Shown: positions 1 to 6,368 of the stretch, piece by piece
Layout: each line of letters starts with the position of its first letter
Numbering within the stretch: the stretch's first letter is position 1
NCBI GenBank assembly: GCA_946623775.1
Contig: CAMORJ010000039.1
Coordinates: 1-12,933 of the forward strand
Source of the DNA: an uncultured Bacillota bacterium
Lineage (GTDB): Bacteria; Bacillota_I; Bacilli_A; RFN20; CAG-826
Length of the DNA stretch: 12,933 nt
Reading direction: 5' to 3'
Program-made: the position numbers and the translations under genes
Notes under the pieces: generated by a model
What the model saw: only the letters and a program-made list of their open reading frames with translations
What the model was told of the DNA's origin: nothing
The model's database searches: none

Positions 1-13
1 GCCTGTTTTTATA

Positions 14-43
14 TTTCGAAAAGCCAGCAACAACGCATATATT
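14..43 (+). promoter_or_regulatory. Weak candidate promoter for the surface nuclease
   Basis: The 129 bases before the nuclease start hold no gene. A TATATT hexamer (38-43) could be a -10 box, with a poor -35 match around 14-20 (TTTCGA or TTCGAA). A TAAAAT at 61-66 is an alternative -10 without a good -35. The T-rich stretch at 6-16 could be the tail of an upstream terminator cut by the window edge. All of this is weak pattern matching. Confidence 0.2.
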
Positions 44-129
44 AAAGAACGCCAAAGTATTAAAATGGTCCATAAGAGATAGCCATCGCGCTGCCGCGCC
101 TTGGGAGAAGGAGTAAGGAGGAACCAATC

Positions 130-1545
130 ATGAAACAAAAGCCAATCATATTCGGGCTTATCGGCGGAATCGCCTTGATGCTGCCTTTATGCATGAACTC
201 TTCCGTGGCGCCTAGACAGGTCGTCGCATCAGGATCTTCGCCGCGCTCCGCTTCCTTATCCAGCAAGATGACCATATCCCTTGCCGACAACAGCGAATCC
301 GAGATCCGCAGCTACTATCAATCTTTGAATTCTTTAAGCGCATCCGAAAGGACGGGCGATAACTTATTAAAGAACCTGAAGCCCATCCTTCAGGACTTTG
401 ATTATTATTCTTACGATGCAGTTTGGAAAATCTATGAGATCACCGATAGGGAATGGGCGCTTTCCCCGGCTTCCGAAACCCAATATGGAACCTATGATTC
501 GGCTAAGAACCAAATTGCGAATTATGAATTCGGAAGCACCTCAAACGGCAAAAATAACCCATACGTGCATACGTTATACAGGAATCGCGACGAGAACAAC
601 GTCACCATCGAATCCGGCCGCATCCAGGAGTGGGGCGACCATACGCAAAACGGAGGCACCAATAGGGAGCATGTTTGGTGCCAGTCCCGCGGATTCAAAG
701 CCGATTCGGGAGCAAATGGCCCTGCGGGAACCGATATCCATCATTTGATTTCAGGCGACGGATATGTAAACGGCAAACCCCATAACAACAATCCCTACGG
801 ATATGTCGATAAGAGCAAAATCGAAATCGATTCCAAAGACAAATATGCCTACTGCGCAGGCAATTATTCCGGCGCTCCTCTCCATCCCCATTCCCAAGAT
901 GAATCCAACATCGTCTTTGAGCCTCAGGATAGCGATAAAGGCGACATCGCGCGTGCGTGCTTCTATATGGTCGCCTGCTATAACAATTTGGCAGGGGACA
1001 ATAACATCACCCAGTTCAATCCGAACCTGACCCTCGTCAATTACGCGACCTCAAATGGCGAGCGCGAGATGTCTTCCAATGGCCACGCCGTCGGCATGGG
1101 CATATTGTCCGACCTATTGGAGTGGCATAAGCTCGACCCCGTCGATGAATATGAGATTCATAGAAACAACCTTATATACAATAACTTCCAGCATAACCGC
1201 AACCCATTCATCGACTTCCCGGAGTGGGTAGACCTCATTTGGGGCGATAGCAAAGGAAATAAATCCGCATCCCCATCAAGCGATGTCATCTACGAAGGGA
1301 AGGGGACGGCTCCCGCAAAACCAAGCGATTCGGGCAAATCCTCTGACGATACGATATTCGGCATGCCAAAGCAGCAAGCCCTGATTATCGGAGGAGTCGC
1401 CCTTGGGGTGGCGGTCCTAATCGTTATCATCGTCTTGATCGTCTCGCCGAAGATACGCAAAAAGGCCGGCAAAGCTGTCAAGAAGACCGTGAAAAAGCAA
1501 GCCAAGAAAACCGTCAAATCCAGCACGGCAAAGAAACGGAAATAA
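130..1545 (+). CDS. Surface-anchored endonuclease I-family nuclease (Bsn/EndA type)
   Basis: Predicted secreted, metal-dependent nuclease that cleaves DNA and/or RNA outside the cell, probably to scavenge nucleotides. Residues 1-25 form a basic, hydrophobic signal sequence. The family core is clear: NREHVWCQS at 178-186, where His181 matches the catalytic His of the EHv.P motif; TDIHHL at 201-206; GYVNGKPHNNNPYG at 211-224 with the metal-site Asn candidates; a KGDIAR segment at 270-275; and DPVDEYEIHRNN (336-347) followed by NRNPFIDFPE (356-365), conserved in Bacillus-type members. After the enzyme come a low-complexity linker (about 376-407), one membrane helix (about 418-438) and a tail of about 32 residues dominated by Lys. 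The start is supported by AAGGAGG at 115-121, 8 nt upstream. The family is confident from motifs; DNA versus RNA preference cannot be told. The anchored C-terminus is unusual, since the best-known members are freely secreted or periplasmic. Confidence 0.9.
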   Translation: MKQKPIIFGLIGGIALMLPLCMNSSVAPRQVVASGSSPRSASLSSKMTISLADNSESEIRSYYQSLNSLSASERTGDNLLKNLKPILQDFDYYSYDAVWKIYEITDREWALSPASETQYGTYDSAKNQIANYEFGSTSNGKNNPYVHTLYRNRDENNVTIESGRIQEWGDHTQNGGTNREHVWCQSRGFKADSGANGPAGTDIHHLISGDGYVNGKPHNNNPYGYVDKSKIEIDSKDKYAYCAGNYSGAPLHPHSQDESNIVFEPQDSDKGDIARACFYMVACYNNLAGDNNITQFNPNLTLVNYATSNGEREMSSNGHAVGMGILSDLLEWHKLDPVDEYEIHRNNLIYNNFQHNRNPFIDFPEWVDLIWGDSKGNKSASPSSDVIYEGKGTAPAKPSDSGKSSDDTIFGMPKQQALIIGGVALGVAVLIVIIVLIVSPKIRKKAGKAVKKTVKKQAKKTVKSSTAKKRK

Positions 1546-1560
1546 AACCCTCAATTCAAA

Positions 1561-1606
1561 ATTTGCAAAAACAAGCATGATAACCTATTGCAAATAGTTA
1601 TTTGCA
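1561..1606. promoter_or_regulatory. Candidate operator: 18-bp palindrome plus an extra half-site
   Basis: TGCAAATAGTTATTTGCA at 1589-1606 is a perfect inverted repeat (8-bp arms, 2-bp spacer). The word ATTTGCA recurs at 1561-1567 inside ATTTGCAAAA, which contains the palindrome TTTGCAAA (1562-1569). This gives three copies of the same word in 46 bases, just upstream of the kinase operon and after the nuclease stop. The position suits autorepression by the HTH-bearing partner protein. TTGCAA hexamers (1563-1568 and 1588-1593) could be -35 boxes, but no convincing -10 was found. The palindrome is observed; the operator role is inferred. Confidence 0.45.
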
Positions 1607-1616
1607 GTGTTTCAAT

Positions 1617-2498
1617 ATGCCTGAGGTCATTGAGGTGTACTATTTTGATTTCAGCAATTATCCATTAAGCTACCGATTCTACGGAGGCTCGGAAAGAAAA
1701 ACCGGGATTCTTTTTAATGGCGCGCCTTATATGCTGAAATTTCGAAAAAAGACACCTTTTGGAATCCGATTCAATACGATCTCCGAATATCTTGGGTCGC
1801 ATATTTACCAATATGTCGGAATTGTTTGCCAGGACACTTATCTAGGAAGTTATCGCGGCGAAGAAGTTGTGGCTTGCGCGGACTTTTTGCCCGAAGGCAG
1901 TGTTTTTGTTCCCTTTAACGGCGTAGGCGAATCGACCCTAGACGAAGATATTGAGCATTTTCAGTATAGCTATGATGACATTTTGCTCATGTTGAAAAGC
2001 AATCGAAAACTCACCTCGGTTGATGAGACCATCGATGTCTTCTTCCAAATGTATATCGTTGATGCGTTGATTGGCAATTTCGATAGGCATGGCGCGAACT
2101 GGGGATTTTTGAAAAGCAACGGTGTCTATAGAATGGCGCCTGTCTTTGACAATGGATCGTGTTTGTTCCCCAATTTAATTAATGATGATGACATCGTTGC
2201 GATTCTTGCTGACCAAAGCGAAATAGACGAAAGGGTATTTGCTTTTCCGACTTCGCAGATCAAATTGAACGGGAAGAAAAGCTCTTATTACGAAGTGATC
2301 AACTCGCTTGAGTATCCGAAAATGAATCACGCTTTGCGGATTGTGGTTCCGAGAATCGACTTGTCGAAGATTTACGCTTTGATTGAAGAGATACCTTCTA
2401 TCAGTGAGACGAGAAAAGTGTTTTACAAAACAATCCTTGAAGCGCGTTATTCCAAAATCCTGCGCCCTGCATATGAAAAACTGGAGGCAAAGAGATGA
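1617..2498 (+). CDS. HipA/CtkA-like Ser/Thr kinase, probable toxin
   Basis: Compact HipA-fold protein kinase of about 293 residues, without the N-terminal subdomain of full-length HipA (about 440 residues). Numbering here is from the upstream TTG at 1602. A glycine-rich loop lies at 28-35 (GGSERKTG) and the ATP-site lysine is Lys46 in YMLKF. The NTISEYLGSHIY segment at 58-69 resembles the first core helix of the family. The catalytic loop is GNFDRHGANWGF (158-169), with Asp161 as base and Asn166. The metal-binding motif is APVFDNGS (179-186) with Asp183. HipA-family toxins phosphorylate tRNA synthetases or other translation targets; the target here is unknown. The start is uncertain: TTG 1602 falls inside the palindrome, ATG 1617 lacks a Shine-Dalgarno, and GTG 1635 has GAGG 8 nt upstream. 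All catalytic residues appear intact. Codons are more AT-rich than in neighbouring genes. Confidence 0.78.
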   Translation: MPEVIEVYYFDFSNYPLSYRFYGGSERKTGILFNGAPYMLKFRKKTPFGIRFNTISEYLGSHIYQYVGIVCQDTYLGSYRGEEVVACADFLPEGSVFVPFNGVGESTLDEDIEHFQYSYDDILLMLKSNRKLTSVDETIDVFFQMYIVDALIGNFDRHGANWGFLKSNGVYRMAPVFDNGSCLFPNLINDDDIVAILADQSEIDERVFAFPTSQIKLNGKKSSYYEVINSLEYPKMNHALRIVVPRIDLSKIYALIEEIPSISETRKVFYKTILEARYSKILRPAYEKLEAKR

Positions 2499-3271
2499 AA
2501 CAATATGTATCCGAAGGAACAATCTGCGTTATCGGAGCGGTGGCCGTTCCTTATGCCGTGTGTGACATCAAGTATACCCTATGGGAAGATGATTCTTTTG
2601 AATACGAATTCACACCGAATTATTCGGTAATCTCTTTGCTCGATTCCCGTCATTTCCAGGGAATCCCCGGCTTGGATTTGGATAGTCGAAAAGAGCGTTT
2701 CGTTAGAAAAAACGTCACCCCTGCATTCATTTCCGAGAGAGTTCCTCAGAAAAACAGGGAGGACTATCTTGAACTCTTATCTGAAGCGGGGCTCGATTTC
2801 ATGGACCCCATCCGATACCTCATCAATACCAAACTCCGTTATTTCGGGGATGGCTTTTTCATGACGCCGAAAGTCGAGAAATGCATTTTATGTATCGGCG
2901 AAAAAGCGGTGAGAAAGAACAATTCCGCCCTTATGAAAGATGCTTTAGCGTCCCTTTGCTTGGGTTTTGAAGTCAAGTTCGGCGACATCACAATCGATGA
3001 TTCCACCCGTAAGCTGGCTTATGAAATGCTTTTGACGCTGTATTCTCGCTCCGCGGAATTCAAAAACCAAAATAGAATCCAAGGAATCGAGCTCGCTAAA
3101 AGAAATGGGACCTATAAGGGGAGGAAGAGGATTCCGTTTGATGAGACGAAATTCAGAACCCTTGTTCAACAAGTCGATGGAGGAAAGATTTCGGCGAGGG
3201 AGGCCGCGCTTCAGCTTAACATCGGCATCGATAAGTTCTACCGCGAGAAAAGATTGCTGCAGCGTCAGTAG
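2495..3271 (+). CDS. Kinase partner: HipS-like N-terminus fused to resolvase-like HTH region (candidate antitoxin)
   Basis: A 258-residue protein translated with the kinase: its ATG overlaps the kinase stop as ATGA, and GGAGG (2483-2487) lies 7 nt upstream. Residues about 45-124 (a DSR segment, then PAFISERVP at 76-84, AGLDFMDPI at 98-106 and RYFGDGFF at 115-122) resemble HipA N-terminal subdomain 1, which in split HipBST systems is the separate HipS antitoxin. Residues about 128-210 read like the back half of a serine-resolvase catalytic domain: FGDITIDDST at 162-171, a long helix, then RIQGIELAKRNGTYKGRK at 194-211. An HTH-like segment follows at 217-253 (ISAREAALQLNIGIDKFYR). The resolvase N-terminal strand and serine nucleophile are absent, so recombinase activity is not expected. 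Proposed role: neutralise the kinase and autoregulate the operon. The two-part reading rests on motif resemblance only. Confidence 0.68.
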   Translation: MKQYVSEGTICVIGAVAVPYAVCDIKYTLWEDDSFEYEFTPNYSVISLLDSRHFQGIPGLDLDSRKERFVRKNVTPAFISERVPQKNREDYLELLSEAGLDFMDPIRYLINTKLRYFGDGFFMTPKVEKCILCIGEKAVRKNNSALMKDALASLCLGFEVKFGDITIDDSTRKLAYEMLLTLYSRSAEFKNQNRIQGIELAKRNGTYKGRKRIPFDETKFRTLVQQVDGGKISAREAALQLNIGIDKFYREKRLLQRQ

Positions 3272-3290
3272 TTTCTGACCTCGATTGTTC

Positions 3291-3326
3291 ATAAAGAAAA
3301 GCGCAACCGAATGGATGATTGCGCTT
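3291..3326 (-). terminator. Intrinsic terminator of the GH3/lipoprotein cluster
   Basis: Perfect 8-bp stem AAGCGCAA (3299-3306) with TTGCGCTT (3319-3326) and a 12-nt loop. Read on the - strand, the stem runs straight into TTTTCTTTAT, a good U-tract, 34 nt past the GH3 stop. On the + strand it lies 27 nt after the partner-gene stop but lacks a T-run, so it is at best a weak bidirectional terminator between the convergent units. Confidence 0.75.
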
Positions 3327-3359
3327 AGTTCGATGGCTTTTAATGGCTTTGAGTGTCGA

Positions 3360-6254
3360 TTATTGCTCGTCACCCTTCTTTTTCATGAAAGGAAGCGGTG
3401 CCCAAGCGAACACAAGCAACACGGCAAGCCCCAGGCCGCCGACGACATCGACGGCGATGAGGGTTGGCCTCCACCAGTTCAAGCCTTTGGAGACGGTTGC
3501 CTCGCCGATGACGACTTGGATTTCGTCATTGGAGGTGTCGTAATCCAAATAGGTGATGTAGGTGTCGCAGAAGGAGTAGATGATGTTCTTCGCCGCGATC
3601 TTGGCGACGTAGACGTTGGTCGCATCCGACATCGAAAGCGGGGTCGCGGCATTGTTGCCGTTGAGCCAGATGTCGTTGCCGCCGCGCAAGCCTCTTTCGA
3701 GGTTCATATCATCCCAGCTGTTGAGGTAGTAGTCGGTGATGATCTTGCCGCGGAATCCCCATTCGTTGCGGAGGATCTCGACGTTTTGGGCATAGCAGGC
3801 GCCGGCCCAGACAGGCCCGATGTTGTTGAATGCGGACATCATGCCAGGGGCTTTGCCTTCTTTGGTGACGATCTCAAACGGACGGAGATAGATCTCGCGG
3901 TACGCCTGCTCGCTGGTCCAGGTGTTGACGTTCCTGGGGTTTTGGCCTTCTTCCGACATGGAGAAGTGCTTGGTGTAGGTGATTAAGCCATGGTTTTTGG
4001 CGCCTAAGACGACATTCGCGCCCATCTTGCCGGAGAGGAGAGGATCTTCGGAGAAGTACTCGTAGTTCCTGCCGTTATAGGGGGTGCGGTGGATGTTGAC
4101 GCCAGGGGCGTACCAGCCAAGGACGCCGGTGGAGAGGCCTTCGTTCGCGACGGAGGTGCCCATTGCGTAGGCTAGCTCTTTGTTCCAGGTCTGGCCAAGG
4201 AGAACTTCGGCGGGGAAGGCGGTCCACTGCGAGGTGTCTTTGAGTTTTTGGGAGGATTGGTTGAATCCGGCAGGGCCGTCGAATTCATAGAATCCGCGCA
4301 TGCCGATGGATTCGATCCACCATTTCTCGGGGTCGTTGTCAAAGGCATAGGTGCCGAATCCGCCTTTTTCGACGAGGTTCTTAAGCTCGGCGGTGCTCAT
4401 CTGGTCGACGAGGTCTTCTAGATCGTAGCCGTCGTAATCCTCGGCGATCGCGCGGATAAGGTCTTCGTTATAGACGATTTTGCTGCCGTCCTTGCTGGAG
4501 AGGCGGAGGTCACCGCCGGAAGAGGTGGTGGGCATCTGCGTCTGGTTATAGGCCGGGTTGGAGTAATTGTGGCCAGTGCTGATGATGGAAGCGTTAGGTC
4601 CGGTCGGGGCATTGGGCCAAGTGGCCTTGAAGTCGGTGCGGGAGAGGTACTTCGGCGCGGTGGAGAAGACGGTCGATCCATCTAGAGGAACGCCGGCATA
4701 AGCGCTCGAACCAGTGAAACGGTTGGCGATCGGATTGCCGGTGACGGGGTCTTTCTCGAAGCGGAGTCCGCTTGAACCGACGGTGTAGGTCAGATCGTCG
4801 ATGTTGCCGAAAGGAGTGTGGACGTCCTTGCGGAAGGAGACTTTGTAGCTGCCGGGGTCAAGCTCATAACCGGCGAAGTTATTGTTGTTCTTGTCGTAGC
4901 AGTCATAGGAAGCGAAATCGTAAGCGGAGAATTCGCAGACGATGCCGGTCTGGGTTTGGCCTGGCTTCAACTCAGCCGATTTGGCGAAATCCAATAGCTG
5001 GATCGCGGATTTCTCGATGCCGCCTTTGATATATGGGGCAGAGCCGTAGACCTGCATGACGTCCTTGCCGGCGACTTTGCCGGTGTTGGTGCAGCTGAAG
5101 GTCATTTTGACTTTGCTGTCCAAAGCAAAGGCGGAGTTATTGGGAAGGCTCACATTGGTGAGCTCCCACTTGAAGGTGGTGTAGCTTAAGCCATAGCCGA
5201 ACGGGAACTGGACGACGCCGTCATAGCCATCGCCATATTCGTTATGGACATCGTCGAAGACGCCTTCTGCATCGGCGGTTTCGTAGTAGCGGTATCCGAC
5301 ATAGACGCCATCGAAGTAGCCAACCGACCCATTGACGGGGGCGTAATTGACGTGGCTGGGAGCGATGGTGGAGTCATAGGGGAAGGTATCGGCGGTATGT
5401 CCGCTTGGATTGACTTCGCCCGAGAGGATCTTCGGAATCGCCCTGGCGCCGGATTGGCCGGTCAACGAGACGTTAAGCGCCGCGCCGATCCAATCGTCGC
5501 GGAGGAAGCCGAGCTCCATCGTGTTGGAGGAGTTGATGATGACGCAGGTCTGATCGAAGTTATCAGTGACGATGCGGAGCATGTCCTCCTCTTGCTTTGA
5601 AAGCTCTAGCAAATTGCGGTCAGGGTCAAGCCCTGCGCCTTTGGTGGTCTGGCGGTCGGGGATTTCGCCGACGTTCTCGCCGGAGTTGCGGGAGATGACG
5701 ACGATGGCCTGATTGGAGAAATCCAAGGCCCTATCGATGACGTCGTCGGTGTAGACACTTGCGTCAGGCTGCCTTAACTGCGACATGGTCGAGGTGGAGC
5801 CGACGCTGTATTGGTAATCGGTATTGTCGTAGTCGGTATAGATTTTGGTGAGTTCTTCGTTGGTCTCCCAACCCGCGTCGTGAAGAGCGGTGAGGAGGGT
5901 GACGGCTTTTTCCTCTCTGATGGATGAAGAGCCGGACCCGATTCCGCGGAGGAAGAAGCCCTTATCGGTGGAGTTCCAGCCGAAGACGTTGACCTTTTTG
6001 GACTTGAACGGCAAGGTGTCATATTCGTTTTTGAGCATGACGATGCCTTCTTCGCCGATCTTCTGGCAAAGCTCATCCGACTTTGCGGCGACTTCTTGGA
6101 AGCCTTCGCCGAAGTCGAAGTTGTCGTTGGTCAGGGCTCTATCGATGATGCCGCTTAATGCCGGGCTGAACAAAGTCGCGCTGCCGCCGATCAAAACCGC
6201 GGCACCGACGCCTGCGGCGATCGTTGCGATGATTTTTCCTTTCTTTCCAAACAT
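3360..6254 (-). CDS. GH3 glycoside hydrolase with permuted domains and a membrane helix at each end
   Basis: Predicted retaining exo-acting glycosidase (beta-glucosidase, xylosidase or related) held at the cell surface. A membrane helix lies at about 8-30. Next comes the GH3_C sandwich (about 50-300): GIVMLKN at 70-76 and SGENVGE at 191-197, with Glu193 the best acid/base candidate. The Fn3-like domain follows (about 345-490), starting after PFGYGLSYTTF (351-361). The (beta/alpha)8 catalytic domain is last (about 615-900): FDGPAGF at 658-664, GRNYEYFSEDP at 728-738, TKHF at 761-764 and nucleophile Asp841 in RGKIITDYY. A second helix at about 932-952 and a basic tail end the protein. Classical GH3 enzymes run catalytic domain, GH3_C, Fn3; the reverse order is known from rumen Firmicutes. 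AGAAAGG at 6261-6267 supports the start. Paralog of the gene at 10891-12933. The substrate is not deducible. Confidence 0.94.
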   Translation of the reverse strand: MFGKKGKIIATIAAGVGAAVLIGGSATLFSPALSGIIDRALTNDNFDFGEGFQEVAAKSDELCQKIGEEGIVMLKNEYDTLPFKSKKVNVFGWNSTDKGFFLRGIGSGSSSIREEKAVTLLTALHDAGWETNEELTKIYTDYDNTDYQYSVGSTSTMSQLRQPDASVYTDDVIDRALDFSNQAIVVISRNSGENVGEIPDRQTTKGAGLDPDRNLLELSKQEEDMLRIVTDNFDQTCVIINSSNTMELGFLRDDWIGAALNVSLTGQSGARAIPKILSGEVNPSGHTADTFPYDSTIAPSHVNYAPVNGSVGYFDGVYVGYRYYETADAEGVFDDVHNEYGDGYDGVVQFPFGYGLSYTTFKWELTNVSLPNNSAFALDSKVKMTFSCTNTGKVAGKDVMQVYGSAPYIKGGIEKSAIQLLDFAKSAELKPGQTQTGIVCEFSAYDFASYDCYDKNNNNFAGYELDPGSYKVSFRKDVHTPFGNIDDLTYTVGSSGLRFEKDPVTGNPIANRFTGSSAYAGVPLDGSTVFSTAPKYLSRTDFKATWPNAPTGPNASIISTGHNYSNPAYNQTQMPTTSSGGDLRLSSKDGSKIVYNEDLIRAIAEDYDGYDLEDLVDQMSTAELKNLVEKGGFGTYAFDNDPEKWWIESIGMRGFYEFDGPAGFNQSSQKLKDTSQWTAFPAEVLLGQTWNKELAYAMGTSVANEGLSTGVLGWYAPGVNIHRTPYNGRNYEYFSEDPLLSGKMGANVVLGAKNHGLITYTKHFSMSEEGQNPRNVNTWTSEQAYREIYLRPFEIVTKEGKAPGMMSAFNNIGPVWAGACYAQNVEILRNEWGFRGKIITDYYLNSWDDMNLERGLRGGNDIWLNGNNAATPLSMSDATNVYVAKIAAKNIIYSFCDTYITYLDYDTSNDEIQVVIGEATVSKGLNWWRPTLIAVDVVGGLGLAVLLVFAWAPLPFMKKKGDEQ

Positions 6255-6277
6255 AATTTTCCTTTCTGATGGATGGA

Positions 6278-6315
6278 GCAGATGGATTATCTGCGGGGTT
6301 GTGCGTTCATTTTAA
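6278..6315 (-). promoter_or_regulatory. Candidate internal promoter with overlapping inverted repeat before the complete GH3 gene
   Basis: On the - strand, TTAAAA (6310-6315) is a 4/6 match to a -35 box and GATAAT (6286-6291) a 5/6 match to a -10, with an 18-bp spacer. The -10 sits inside an inverted repeat, GCAGAT at 6278-6283 and ATCTGC at 6289-6294, spaced by 5 bases. This layout is typical of a repressor site over a promoter. It follows the strong stem-loop that ends the upstream gene. Pattern evidence only. Confidence 0.3.
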
Positions 6316-6319
6316 CATA

Positions 6320-6351
6320 CATGTGGCCCGGGATGGTTACCGGGCCACATG
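6320..6351 (-). terminator. Strong stem-loop after the 654-residue lipoprotein gene, no U-tract
   Basis: Perfect 12-bp stem CATGTGGCCCGG (6320-6331) with CCGGGCCACATG (6340-6351) and an 8-nt loop, about 18 nt past the stop codon. On the - strand it is followed by TATGTTAAAA rather than a T-run, so it may be a leaky terminator or a 3'-end stabiliser or processing signal. A 10-bp palindrome, CGTTTAAACG (6352-6361), sits between it and the stop. Confidence 0.5.
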
Positions 6352-6368
6352 CGTTTAAACGGCTGAGA

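Noticed and set aside
1602..1616. TTG at 1602 as the kinase start
   Set aside because: It lies inside the 18-bp palindrome and has no Shine-Dalgarno. ATG 1617 or GTG 1635 is more likely, although neither is certain.
2495..3271. Partner gene as an active serine recombinase of a mobile element
   Set aside because: The N-terminal strand and serine nucleophile are absent, no flanking inverted or direct attachment repeats were seen, and the gene is translationally coupled to the kinase.
3285..3986. A 233-codon + strand open frame after the kinase operon
   Set aside because: It runs through the terminator hairpin and then antisense to the conserved GH3 catalytic domain; the product has no recognisable features.
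6352..6361. CGTTTAAACG palindrome as an operator
   Set aside because: It lies just past a stop codon, next to a 3' hairpin, with no promoter pattern on it; a 10-bp palindrome of this kind can occur by chance.
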